Shown: positions 25,162 through 36,365 of the stretch, in pieces
How positions within the stretch are numbered: the first letter of the stretch is position 1
Layout: every line of letters begins with the position of its first letter
From: Hordeum vulgare subsp. vulgare
Taxonomy: Eukaryota; Streptophyta; Magnoliopsida; Poales; Poaceae
NCBI RefSeq assembly: GCF_904849725.1
Contig: NC_058519.1
Span: 19,513,267 to 19,577,266 of the forward strand
Direction: 5' to 3'
Length of the DNA: 64,000 nt
Notes under the pieces: model-generated
The model's input: only the letters and a program-made list of their open reading frames with translations
Told to the model about the DNA's origin: nothing
Database searches by the model: none
Program-made: the position numbers and the translations under genes

Positions 25162-25178
25162 TCCCCGGCAACGGCGCC
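25162..25178 (-). other. Primer binding site of third Athila element
   Basis: TCCCCGGCAACGGCGCC on the plus strand lies 12 bases left of the LTR edge at 25190. The final base of the tRNA-like match is G instead of A, followed by GAAATCC. Confidence 0.8.
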
Positions 25179-25189
25179 GGAAATCCTTC

Positions 25190-26751
25190 TGCTACTGCGA
25201 CAACAGACCTTCCCTGGCAACGGCGCCAGGAATCCTGTTGCTACGGCTACGCCTATAGGGACTTCCTTGGCAAATATGCAAAGGATTTCCCCGCGGCCTT
25301 GAAGCCTTGCGTTGGTGCTCCCTTGAAGAGGAAAGGGTGATGTAGCACAGCGGCGGTAAGTATTTCCCTTAGTTTGAGAACCAAGGTATCAATCCAGTAG
25401 GAGGAGCATTCACAAGTACCTGCACAAACACAAAGAGCTTGCACCCAACACTATGAAGGGGTTGTCAATCCCTTATAGATTGTTTGCAAAGTGAGAACTG
25501 AAAGCAAAGAGTAAACAAAGCAAAGTGAAAGTGAAAGTGGAAACGATAGTTGTGAATAGACCCGGGGGCCGTAGTGTTCACTAGTGGCCTCTCTCATGAA
25601 AGCAAGTAGACGGTGGGTGAACGAATTACTGTCGAGCAATTGATAGAACCGCGCAAAGTCGTGACGTTATCTAAGGCAATGATTATATCTATAGGCATCA
25701 CGTCCAAAACAAGTAGACCGATACTTTCTGCATCTACCACTATTACTCCACACGTCGACCGCTATCCAGCATGCATCTAGTGTATTAAGTCCAAAAGAAC
25801 AGAGTAACACCTTAAGCAAGATGACATGATGTAGATGGACAATCTCATATCTACGATAAAAGCCCATCTTGTTACCCTTGATGGCAACAACACGATGTGT
25901 GCCTTGCTGCCCCTTCTGTCACTGGGAAAGGTCACCACACGGCATGAACCCAAAACCAAGCACTTCTCCCATTGCAAGAATCATAGATCTAGTTGGCCAA
26001 ACAAAACCCCAAGACTCGGACAGACTTACAAGGATATGAAATCATGCATATAAGAAATCAGCAAAGACTCAAATATAATTCATAGATAATCTGATCACAA
26101 ATCCACAATTCATCGGATCTCGACAAACAAGATCATGGAGAACTTTGTATTGAAGATCCAAGAGAGAGAAGAAGCCATCTAGATACTAACTACGGACCCG
26201 TAGGTCTGAAGTGGACTACTCACAAGTCATTGGAGAGGCGATGATGTTGATGTAGAAGCCCTCCAACTCCAAAGTCCCCTCCGGCAGGGCACCGGGAAGG
26301 GTCTCCAGATGAGATCTCGCAGAAACGGAAGCTTGCGGCGACGGAAAAGAGTTTTAGTGGATGCCCTAATTTTTTTCTGGGATTTTAGGGAATTTATAGG
26401 CCAAAGAGCTAGGGCAGGGGAGCGCCACGGAGGCCACAAGCTTGGTTGCTGCGCCCCCTGGCCGCGGCAACAGGGCTTGTGGGCTACCTGTGGGGCCACT
26501 GCCTTGGCCCTCAAGCCTCCCGATCTTCTTCCGTTCTGGAAAAATTTATTTCAGGGATTTTATTCCGTTTGGACTCCGTTCCAAAATCAGATCTGAAAAG
26601 AGTCAAAAACACAGAAAAACAGGAACTGGCACTTGGCACTGGATTAATAAGTTAGTCCCAAAAAAGATATAAAAGGTAAACAAAACATCCAAAGTTGACA
26701 AGATAAGGGTGTGAAACCATCAAAAATTATAGATACGTTTGAGACGTATCA
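25190..26751 (-). repeat. 5' LTR of third Athila element
   Basis: 1562 bp, closely matching 18585-20144. A second primer-site copy, CCCTGGCAACGGCGCCA, lies inside the LTR at 25212-25228, only 22 bases from the LTR edge. Confidence 0.88.
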
Positions 26752-26756
26752 ATTAG

Positions 26757-28252
26757 CAGCTGAGTTTGTCAGATTCAACCACACCTGAAAGATTAGTGTC
26801 TGCAACCAAAGTTTCAGTAGCAAAGTAGTGTGATAGCAACGGTGCCAGAAACAGATCTGTTGATGGCAGACTATTCCTAACTATTGTATCAATGGTGCGA
26901 GTAGGTTGCACGTGGGCGGAGAACTATTCTTCCCCGACAACGGTGTCGGAAAAGGTCTTGCAACAAGTAATAGTGAAGTAGCAAGGAACAACAGTAGCAG
27001 CAGCAGCAGAGTAGCAGCAGTAGCAACAGAGTAACAGCAGTAGCAACAGTAGTAGCAAAGTGGCCCAATCCCTTTTTTAGCAAGGGACAAGCCTGGACAA
27101 AGTAACGTAGCAAGGACCTGTAGTAAAAGACTCGTAGGCAGTGGATCGGTGATGGATGAGTATGACGGATGTGATTCATCATGTAACAGCTATAACACGG
27201 AGAGATAAGTAACTAGCTCACATTCGTCAATCTAATGTAGGCATGTATTCCGTATGTAGTCATACGTGCTTAGGGAAAAGAACTTGCATGACATCTATTG
27301 TCCATCCCTCCCGTGGCAGCGGGGTCCTAACGGAAACTACGATATATTAAGGTTCTCCTTTTAATAAAGAACCGAACCAACGCATTAACACGTGGTGAAT
27401 ACATGAACTCCTCATGCTATGGTCATCTCCGGGAGTGGTTCCGGCTATTGTCACTCCGGGGTTGCCGGGTCATAACACATAGTAGGTGACTACAACTTGG
27501 AAGATAGGATCTAAAACACACATATATTGGCGACAACATAATAGGTTCAGATCTGAAATGATGGCACTCGGGCCCTAGTGACAAGCATTAAGCATAGCCA
27601 AGTAGTAGCAACATCAATCTAGAACATAGTGGATACCAGGGATCAATCACCGTCAAAACTAACTCGATTACATGATAGATCTCATCCAACTCATCACCGT
27701 CCAGCAAGCCTACGATGAGATTACTCACGAACGATGAAGAGCATCATGGAATTGTCGATGGAGGAAGGTTGATGATGACGATGGCGACGATTTCCCCTCT
27801 CCGGAGCCCAAAACGGACTCCAGATCTGCCCTTCAGATGAAGAACAGGAGGTGGCGGCGCCTCCGTATCGTAAAACGCGATGAAACCTTATCTCTGATTT
27901 TTTTTTCCGGGCGAGACGGAATATATAGATCTGAGTTTGGGGGCGGTGGTGCCACGTGGGCCCCACAAGCCCTCACGGCGCGGCCTATGCGGGTGGCCGC
28001 GGCCTGTGGGCTTGTGGCCCACTGGCACGCCCCCTCCGGTGGATCTTTGCGCAGGTATTTTTCTTTTATTCCAGAAAAATTCTCTGTAAATTTTCAGGAC
28101 ATTCCAGAACTTTTATTTCTGCACAAAAAAACACCATGGCAATTCTGCTGAAAACAGCGTCAGTCCGAGTTAGTTCCATTCAAATCATGCAAATTAGAGT
28201 CCAAAACAAGGGCAAAAGAGTTCGAAAAAGTAGATACAACGGAGACGTATCA
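26757..28252 (-). repeat. 5' LTR of second Athila element, remainder (or older LTR)
   Basis: The LTR resumes after the third element's ATTAG duplication and ends GGAGACGTATCA at 28252, the family's typical outer edge. With 18476-18584 it totals about 1.6 kb. Degenerate primer-site-like motifs at 26849-26861 and 26931-26948 show either captured primer-site DNA or a second, older element in the same orientation, so the assignment of the whole stretch to one LTR is tentative. Confidence 0.6.
26988..27058. repeat. AGC/AGT trinucleotide-rich microsatellite
   Basis: Imperfect runs of CAGCAG, GTAGCAGCAGTAGCAACAG and related triplets inside the LTR. There is no coding frame of note. Confidence 0.75.
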
Positions 28253-28757
28253 TAGGTGCAGAATCGTTTTGGTCTACTTGACACGGACGTGATGCCTATA
28301 TGCATAATCATTGCCTTGTATATCTTCATAATTATTCGTTTTTCTATCAATTGCTCGACATTAATTTGCTCACCCACCGTATTATTTCCGTTGTGAGAGA
28401 AGCCTCTAGTGAAACCTATGGGCCCCGGGTCTATTTTCCATATTATACTTTCATATCTATAAACCAAAAATACCAAAAAATATCTTGCTGCAATTTATTT
28501 ACTTTTATTTCCGCAATCTTTTATATCTATCCCCGTCACATCTCATCCTTGCAAATAACTCTGAAGGGATTGACAACCCCTTTTTAGCGTTGGGTGCAAG
28601 TGTTTGATTGTTTGTGTAGGTACTACGATTAGGGCCTTGCTTGTTCCTCCTACTGGATTGATACCATGGTTCTCAACAAACCGAGGGAAATACTTATCTA
28701 CTTTGTTGCATCACCCTTTCCTCTTCAAGGGAAAACCAATGCAAGCTCAAGAAGTAG
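28253..28757 (+). repeat. Truncated gypsy LTR fragment in opposite orientation
   Basis: It reads like the reverse complement of part of the third element's LTR (compare GGTCTACTTGACACGGACGTG with the complement of 19092-19115), including the GTATCAATCC, GGGATTGACAACCCC and CCTTTCCTCTTCAAGGG-type motifs. Both ends are incomplete. It is a remnant of a plus-oriented relative. Confidence 0.65.
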
Positions 28758-29417
28758 CATGGAGGAGGAGTCCTCCTCCTAGTGGGTTTCCTCCCCACCT
28801 CTCCTATTCGGCCGAATAGGCTCATGAGTTTGGCTGCCCAACCCACCAAGGGTTGGTGCGCAACCTATACGCCTATGTGGTTCCCCTTCGGGTGGGTGGC
28901 CCCTCCCGGTGAAACCCCAGAACCCATTTGTCACTCCCGGTACTTTACCAAAAATGCATGAAATCTTTCTGGAACCCGAATATATCTTTCCTATATATTA
29001 ATATTCATCTCCGGACCATTCTGTAACTCCTCGTGATGTCCAGGATCTCATCCCAGACTCCGAACAACATTAGGCCACAAACATACATAACTCAACTATA
29101 CCGAAACATCATCGAACCTTAAGTGTGTAGACCCTACGGGTTCGAGAACTATGTAGACATGACAGAGACACTCTCCGGTCAATAACCAATAGAGGGACCT
29201 GGAAGCCCATATTGGATCCTACATATTTTACAAAGATCTTTATCGTGAAACCTCTATGTCAAGGATTCAATTAACCCCGTATGATATTCCCTTTGTCCAT
29301 CGGTATGTTACTTGCCCGAGATTCGATAGTCAGTATCTCTATACCTAGTTCAATCTCATTACTCATAAGTCTCTTTACTCGTTCTGTAATACAAAACCCC
29401 GTGACTAACGCTTTAGT
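28758..29417 (-). repeat. Old, diverged copia LTR, left part
   Basis: It is similar to the reverse complement of the Angela-type LTR but much more diverged, with many substitutions in the GGGTTCGAGAACTATGTAG region. Its left end is truncated inside the LTR. It is broken at TTAGT (29413-29417) by the composite copia unit and resumes at 38201. Confidence 0.75.
29413..29417. repeat. Target-site duplication TTAGT, left copy
   Basis: TTAGT precedes the LTR at 29418; the matching TTAGT is at 38196-38200. The pair shows that 29418-38195 entered as one copia insertion or grew from one. Confidence 0.88.
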
Positions 29418-31115
29418 TGAAGGGGAACGTCGCATGGGAAACAAAAATTTTCCTACGCGCACGAAGACCTATCATGGTGATGTCCATCTACGAGAGGGGA
29501 TGAGTGATCTACGTACCCTTGTAGATCGTACAGCAGAAGCGTTAGAGAACGCGGTTGATGTAGTGGAACGTCCTCACGTCCCTCGATCCGCCCCGCGAAC
29601 AATCCCGCGATCAGTCCCACGATCTAGTACCGAACGGACGGCACCTCCGCGTTCAGCACACGTACAGCTCGACGATGATCTCGGCCTTCTTGATCCAGCA
29701 AGAGAGACGGAGAGGTAGAAGAGTTCTCCGGCAGCGTGACGGCGCTCCGGAGGTTGGTGATGATCTTGTCTCAGCAGGGCTCCGCCCAAGCTCCGCACAA
29801 AACACGATCTAGAGGAAAAACTATGGAGGTATGTGGTCGGGCAGCCGTGAGAAAGTCGTCTCAAATCTGCCCTAAAAGCCCCATATATATAGGAGGAGGG
29901 AGGGGGACCTTGCCTTGGGGTCCAAGGGATCCCCAAGGGGTTGGCCGAGCCAGGGGGGAGGACTCTCCCCCCCCCAAACCGAGTCCTACTTGGTTTGGTG
30001 GGAGGGAGTCCTTCCCCCTTCCCACTTCTTCCTTTTTTTTCCTTTCCTTTGATTTTTTTTCTCTTGGCGCATAGGGGATTGGTGGGCTGTCCCACAAGCC
30101 CACTAAGGGCTGGTGTGACCCCCCCAAATGCCTATGGGCTTCCCCGGAGTGGGTTGCCCCCCTCCGGTGAACTCCCGGAACCCATTCGTCATTCCCGATA
30201 CATTCCCGGTAACTCCGAAAACCTTCCGGTAATCAAATGAGGTCATCCTATATATCAATCTTCGTTTTCGGACTATTCCGGAAACCCTCGTGACGTCCGT
30301 GATCTCATCCGGGACTCCGAACAACATTCGGTAACCAACCATATAACTCAAATACGCATAAAACAACGTCGAACCTTAAGTGTGCAGACCCTGCGGGTTC
30401 GAGAACTATGTAGACATGACCCGAGAGACTCCTTGGTCAATATCCAACAATGGGACCTGGATGCCCATATTGGATCCTACATATTCTACGAAGATCTTAT
30501 CGTTTGAACCTCAGTGCCAAGGATTCGTATAATCCCGTATGTCATTCCCTTTGTCCTTCGGTATGTTACTTGCCCGAGATTCGATCGTCAGTATCCGTAT
30601 ACCTATTTCAACCTCGTTTACCGGCAAGTCTCTTTACTCGTTCCGTAATACAAGATCCCGCAACTTACACTAAGTTACATTGCTTGCAAGGCTTGTGTGT
30701 GATGTTGTATTACCGAGTGGGCCCCGAGATACCTCTCCGTCACACGGAGTGACAAATCCCAGTCTTGATCCATACTAACTCAACTAATACCTTCGGAGAT
30801 ACCTGTAGAGCATCTTTATAGTCACCCAGTTACGTTGCGACGTTTGATACACACAAAGCATTCCTCCGGTGTCAGTGAGTTATATGATCTCATGGTCATA
30901 GGAATAAATACTTGACACGCAGAAAACAGTAGCAACAAAATGACACGATCAACATGCTACGTCTATTAGTTTGGGTCTAGTCCATCACGTGATTCTCCCA
31001 ATGACGTGATCCAGTTATCAAGCAACAACACCTTGTTCATAATCAGAAGACACTGACTATCATCGATCAACTGGCTAGCCAACTAGAGGCATGTTAGGGA
31101 CGGTGTTTTGTCTAT
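29418..31115 (-). repeat. 3' LTR of the minus-oriented host copia element, inner end truncated
   Basis: It begins TGAAGGGGAACGTCGCATGG on the plus strand and matches 36366-38068 closely. It stops at TTTTGTCTAT, so 127 bp equivalent to 38069-38195 are missing. Confidence 0.85.
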
Positions 31116-31137
31116 AATTATTGCCAGTTGATGCCGC

Positions 31138-33795
31138 TTGGGTCATATTGGTGTAAAGCGCATGAAGAAACTCCATGCTGATGGACTTTTGGAGTCACTT
31201 GACTTTGATTCACTTGACACGTGCGAACCATGCCTCATGGGCAAGATGACTAAGACTCCGTTCTCCGGAACAATGGAGCGTGCAAGTGACTTGTTGGAAA
31301 TCATACATACCGATGTGTGTGGTCCAATGAGCGTGGAGGCACGCGGCGGATATCGTTATTTTCTCACCTTCACTGACGATCTAAGTAGATATGGTTATGT
31401 CTACTTGATGAAGCACAAGTCTGAAACATTTGAAAAGTTCAAGCAATTTCAGAGTGAAGTGGAAAGTCATCGTAACAAGAAGATCAAGTTCCTACGGTCT
31501 GATCGTGGGGGTGAATATCTGAGTTTCGAGTTTGGTACTCACTTAAGACAATGTGGAATTGTTTCGCAGTTAACACCGCCTGGAACACCACAGCGTAATG
31601 GTGTGTCCGAACGTCGTAATCGTACTTTATTAGAAATGGTGCGATCTATGATGTCTCTTACTGATTTGCCGTTATCGTTTTGGGGTTATGCATTAGAAAC
31701 AGCTGCATTCACTTTAAATAGGGCACCATCGAAATTCGTTGAGACGACACCATACGAACTGTGGTATGGCAAAAGGCCAAAGTTGTCGTTTCTTAAAGTT
31801 TGGGGATGTGATGCTTATGTCAAAAAGCTTCTGCTTGAAAAGCTGGAACCCAAAGCGGAAAGGTGCGTCTTCATAGGTTACCCAAAAGAGACAGTTGGGT
31901 ACACCTTCTATCTCAAATCCGAGGGCAAAGTGTTTGTTGCTAAGAACGGAACTTTTCTCGAGAAGGAGTTTCTCTCGAGAGAATTGAGTGGGAGGGTGAT
32001 AGAACTTGACGAGGTTGTCGAACCTATCATCCCTCTGGATGGTGGCGCAGGGCAAGGGGAAACCTCTGTCATTGCGACGCCGGTTGAGGAGGAAGTTAAT
32101 GATGATGATCATGAAACTCCAGTTCAAGTTTCTGTTGAACCACGCAGGTCGACGAGATCACGCGCTGCTCCAGAGTGGTACGGTAATCCCGTCTTATCAA
32201 TCATGTTGTTAGACAACAATGAACCTGCAAATTATGAAGAGGCAATGGTGGGCCCAGATTCCAACAAATGGCTAGAAGCCATGAAATCCGAGATAGGATC
32301 CATGTATGAGAACAAAGTGTGGACTTTGGAGATGCTGCCTGAGGGCCGCAAGGCTATTCAGAACAAATGGATCTTTAAGAAGAAGACGGACGCTGACGGT
32401 AATGTGACCGTTTATAAAGCTCGACTTGTGGCAAAGGGTTTTTCACAAGTTCCAGGAATTGACTACGATGAGACTTTCTCTCCCGTAGCGATGCTTAAGT
32501 CCGTCAGAATCATGTTAGCAATAGCTGCATTTTTCGATTATGAAATCTGGCAGATGGATGTCAAAACGGCGTTCCTTAACGGTTTCCTTAAGGAAGAGTT
32601 GTATATGATGCAACCCGAAGGTTTTGTCGATCCTAAAAATGCTGACAAGGTGTGCAAGCTCCAGCGATCCATTTATGGACTGGTGCAAGCATCTCGGAGT
32701 TGGAACAAACGCTTTGATGAGGTGATCAAAGCATTTGGGTTTATACAAGTGGTTGGAGAATCTTGTATTTACAAGAAAGTGAGTGGGAGCTCTGTGGCGT
32801 TTCTAATATTATATGTAGATGACATATTACTGATTGGGAACAACGTAGAGTTTTTGGAGAGCATAAAAGGTTACTTGAATAAAAGTTTCTCTATGAAGGA
32901 CCTAGGAGAAGCTGCTTACATTCTAGGCATTAAGATCTATAGGGATAGATCAAAACGCTTGATAGGACTTTCACAAAGCACGTACCTTGATAAAGTTTTG
33001 AAGAGGTTCAAAATGGAACAGTCCAAGAAAGGGTTCTTGTCAGTGTTACAAGGTACGAGATTGAGTAAGACTCAGTGCCCAGCAACTGATGAAGATAGAG
33101 AGCATATGCGCTTCGTCCCTTATGCTTCAGCCATAGGCTCTATCATGTATGCAATGCTGTGCACTAGACCGGATGTTAGCCTGGCCATAAGTATGGCAGG
33201 TAGGTTCCAGAGTAATCCAGGAGTGGATCACTGGACGGCGGTCAAGAATATCCTGAAGTACCTGAAAAGGACTAAGGAGATGTTTCTCGTGTATGGAGGT
33301 GACGAAGAGCTCGCCGTAAAAGGTTACGTCGATGCAAGCTTTGACACAGATCCGGATGACTCTAAGTCGCAAACCGGATACGTATTTATTCTTAATGGGG
33401 GTGCAGTAAGCTGGTGCAGTTCCAAGCAAAGCGTCGTAGCAGATTCTACATGTGAAGCGGAGTACATGGCTGCCTCGGAGGCGGCTAAGGAGGGTGTCTG
33501 GATGAAGCAGTTCATGACGGATCTTGGAGTGGTGCCAAGTGCACTGGATCCAATAACCTTGTTCTGTGACAACACTGGTGCCATTGCCTTAGCAAAGGAA
33601 CCAAGGTTTCACAAGAAGACCAGACACATCAAACGACGCTTCAACCTCATCCGCGACTACGTCGAGGAGGAGGATGTAAATATATGCAAAGTGCACACGG
33701 ATCTGAATGTAGCAGACCCGCTGACTAAGCCTCTTCCACGGCCAAAACATGATCGACACCAGAACTGTATGGGTGTTAGATTTATTACAATGTAA
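31138..33795 (+). CDS. pol: Ty1-copia pol: integrase, reverse transcriptase, RNase H (5'-truncated, open)
   Basis: 885 codons without a stop. Domains in order: the end of the integrase zinc-finger region (LGHIGVKRMKKLHADG, CEPCLMGKM); the integrase core with HTDVCGPM, LRSDRGGEY and PQRNGVSERRNR for D,D,E (about residues 55-175); an extended RT with VYKARLVAKGFSQ, MDVKTAFLNG and the YVDD box in ILYVDDILLIGN (about residues 415-565); and RNase H with GYVDASFDTDPDDSKSQ, EAEYMAASEA and LFCDNTGAIALAKEP (about 725-830). The order IN-RT-RH marks Ty1/copia. The start given is a TTG at the truncation. An in-frame TGA lies 9 bases upstream at 31129, so gag, protease and the first zinc-finger residues are gone. 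It would make no particle by itself but could be a recent, still readable enzyme source if transcribed. Confidence 0.88.
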   Translation: MGHIGVKRMKKLHADGLLESLDFDSLDTCEPCLMGKMTKTPFSGTMERASDLLEIIHTDVCGPMSVEARGGYRYFLTFTDDLSRYGYVYLMKHKSETFEKFKQFQSEVESHRNKKIKFLRSDRGGEYLSFEFGTHLRQCGIVSQLTPPGTPQRNGVSERRNRTLLEMVRSMMSLTDLPLSFWGYALETAAFTLNRAPSKFVETTPYELWYGKRPKLSFLKVWGCDAYVKKLLLEKLEPKAERCVFIGYPKETVGYTFYLKSEGKVFVAKNGTFLEKEFLSRELSGRVIELDEVVEPIIPLDGGAGQGETSVIATPVEEEVNDDDHETPVQVSVEPRRSTRSRAAPEWYGNPVLSIMLLDNNEPANYEEAMVGPDSNKWLEAMKSEIGSMYENKVWTLEMLPEGRKAIQNKWIFKKKTDADGNVTVYKARLVAKGFSQVPGIDYDETFSPVAMLKSVRIMLAIAAFFDYEIWQMDVKTAFLNGFLKEELYMMQPEGFVDPKNADKVCKLQRSIYGLVQASRSWNKRFDEVIKAFGFIQVVGESCIYKKVSGSSVAFLILYVDDILLIGNNVEFLESIKGYLNKSFSMKDLGEAAYILGIKIYRDRSKRLIGLSQSTYLDKVLKRFKMEQSKKGFLSVLQGTRLSKTQCPATDEDREHMRFVPYASAIGSIMYAMLCTRPDVSLAISMAGRFQSNPGVDHWTAVKNILKYLKRTKEMFLVYGGDEELAVKGYVDASFDTDPDDSKSQTGYVFILNGGAVSWCSSKQSVVADSTCEAEYMAASEAAKEGVWMKQFMTDLGVVPSALDPITLFCDNTGAIALAKEPRFHKKTRHIKRRFNLIRDYVEEEDVNICKVHTDLNVADPLTKPLPRPKHDRHQNCMGVRFITM

Positions 33796-33847
33796 TTCAC
33801 ATGGAGATGTGAGGGCTAGATTATTGACTCTAGTGCAAGTGGGAGAC

Positions 33848-35660
33848 TGTTGGAATTATGCCCTAGAGGCAATAATAAATGTATAGTTATTATTATAATT
33901 CCTGTATCAAGATAATAGTTTATTATCCATGCTATAATTGTATTGAATGAAGACTCATTTACATGTGTGGATACATAGACAAAACACCGTCCCTAGCATG
34001 CCTCTAGTTGGCTAGCCAGTTGATCGATGATAGTCAGTGTCTTCTGATTATGAACAAGGTGTTGTTGCTTGATAACTGGATCACGTCATTGGGAGAATCA
34101 CGTGATGGACTAGACCCAAACTAATAGACGTAGCATGTTGATCGTGTCATTTTGTTGCTACTGTTTTCTGCGTGTCAAGTATTTATTCCTATAACCATGA
34201 GATCATATAACTCACTGACACCGGAGGAATGCTTTATGTGTTTCAAACGTCGCAACGTAACTGGGTGACTATAAAGATGCTCTACAGGTATCTCCGAAGG
34301 TGTTAGTTGAGTTAGTATGGATCAAGACTGGGATTTGTCACTCTGTGTGACGGAGAGGTATCTCGGGGCCCACTCGGTAATACAACATCACACACAAGCC
34401 TTGCAAGCAATGTAACTTAGTGTAAGTTGCGGGATCTTGTATTACGGAACGAGTAAAGAGACTTGCCGGTAAACGAGGTTGAAATAGGTATAGGGATACT
34501 GACGATCGAATCTCGGGCAAGTAACATACCGAAGGACAAAGGGAATGACATACGGGATTATACGAATCCTTGGCACTGAGGTTCAAACGATAAGATCTTC
34601 GTAGAATATGTAGGATCCAATATGGGCATCCAGGTCCCGCTATTGGATATTGACCGAGGAGTCTCTCAGGTCATGTCTACATAGTTCTCGAACCCGCAGG
34701 GTCTGCACACTTAAGGTTCGACGTTGTTTTATGTGTATTTGAGTTATATGGTTGGTTACCGAATGTTGTTCGGAGTCCCGAATGAGATCACGGACGTCAC
34801 GAGGGTTTCCGGAATAGTCCGGAAACGAAGATTGATATATAGGATGACCTCATTTGATTACCGGAAGGTTTTCGGAGTTACCGGGAATGACGAATGGGTT
34901 CCGGGAGTTCACCGGAGGGGGGCAACCCACTCCGGGGAAGCCCATAGGCATTTGGGGGGGTCACACCAGCCCTTAGTGGGCTGGTGGGACAGCCCACCAA
35001 TCCCCTATGCGCCAAGAGAGAAAAAATCAAAGGAAAGAAAAAAAAAGGAAGAAGTGGGAAGGGGGAAGGACTCCCTCCCACCAAACCAAGTAGGACTCGG
35101 TTTGGGGGGGGAGAGTCCTCCCCCCTGGCTCGGCCGACCCCTTGGGGATCCCTTGGACCCCAAGGCAAGGTCCCCCTCCCTCCTCCTATATATATGGGGC
35201 TTTTAGGGCAGATTTGAGACGACTTTCTCATGGCTGTCCGACCACATACCTCCATAGTTTTTCCTCTAGATCGTGTTTCTGCGGAGCTCGGGCGGAGCCC
35301 TGCTGAGATAAGATCATCACCAACCTCCGGAGCGCCGTCACGCTGCCGGAGAACTCTTATACCTCTCCGTCTCTCTTGCTGGATCAAGAAGGCCGAGATC
35401 ATCGTCGAGCTGTACGTGTGCTGAACGCGGAGGTGCCGTCCGTTCGGCACTAGATCGTGGGACTGATCGCGGGATTGTTCGCGGGGAGGATCGAGGGACG
35501 TGAGGACGTTCCACTACATCAACCGCGTTCTCTAAACGCTTCTGTTGTGCGATCTACAAGGGTACGTAGATCACTCATCCCCTCTCGTAGATGGACATCA
35601 CCATGATAGGTCTTCCTGCGCGTAGGAAAATTTTTGTTTCCCATGCGACGTTCCCCAACA
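33848..35660 (+). repeat. 3' LTR of plus-oriented copia copy
   Basis: 1813 bp, TGTTGGAATTATGCCC to CCCCAACA, preceded by the purine tract AAGTGGGAGAC. It is a near-identical inverted copy of 36366-38195. A TATA run lies at 35187-35194. Confidence 0.9.
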
Positions 35661-36365
35661 TCTTGATCTCCATCACCAAAGCACCGGCACGATCTTCTTG
35701 TCACCGGCGCCACACCATGATCATCCATCAACGTGTTGCCATCGGGGTTGTCGTGCTACTTATGCTATTACTACTAAAGCTACATCCTAGCAAAATAGTA
35801 AACGCATCTGCAAGCACAAACGTTAGTATAAAGACAACCCTATGGCTCCTGCCGGTTGTTGTACCATCGACATGCAAGTCGATATTTCTATTACAACATG
35901 ATCATCTCATACATCCAATATATCACATCACATCGTTGGCCATATCACATCACAATCATACCCTGCAAAAACAAGTTAGACGTTCTCTAATTTTGTTGTT
36001 GCATGTTTTACGTGGTGACCAAGGGTATCTAGTAGGATCGCATCTTACTTACGCAAACACCACAACGGAGATATATGAGTTGCTATTTAACCTCATCCAA
36101 GGACCTCCTCGGTCAAATCCGATTCAACTAAAGTTGGAGAAACCGTCACTTGCCAGTCATCTTTGAGCAAAGGGGGTTACTCGTAACGATGAAACCAGTC
36201 TCTCGTAAGCGTACGAGTAATGTCGGTCCAAGCCGCTTCAATCCAACAATACCGCGGAATCAAGAAAAGACTAAGGAGGGCAGCAAAAAGCACATCACCG
36301 CCCACAAAACCTTTTGTGTTCTACTCGAGAAGACATCTACGCATGAACCTAGCTCATGATGCCAC
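35661..36365 (-). repeat. Leader and primer site of the minus-oriented host element
   Basis: It is the reverse complement of the leader following the 5' LTR of the Angela-type element (compare 11367-12069). The primer site appears inverted as CTAGCTCATGATGCCA (about 36349-36364) beside the LTR. It ends abruptly at the terminus of the plus-oriented LTR, as expected for an insertion point. Confidence 0.8.

Larger units (their letters stand above)
18585..26751 (-). mobile_element. Third Athila-type element, gag-only, complete with TSD
   Basis: An 8167-bp minus-oriented element. LTRs are at 18585-20144 and 25190-26751; both start TGCTACTGCGACAA and end GAGACGTATCA on the plus strand. Flanks are ATTAG at 18580-18584 and 26752-26756. 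The primer site at 25162-25178 lies inside the right LTR. The interior encodes only gag-protease (22852-24905) followed by about 2.7 kb of noncoding DNA; I see no RT or integrase. It fits the non-autonomous gypsy families of Triticeae (WHAM/Sabrina-like), but I cannot fix the family name by eye. Confidence 0.9.

Noticed and set aside
26985..27060. CAGCAG-type array as a coding polyglutamine or CRISPR-like repeat
   Set aside because: It is an irregular triplet microsatellite in an LTR, with no spacers and no gene frame.
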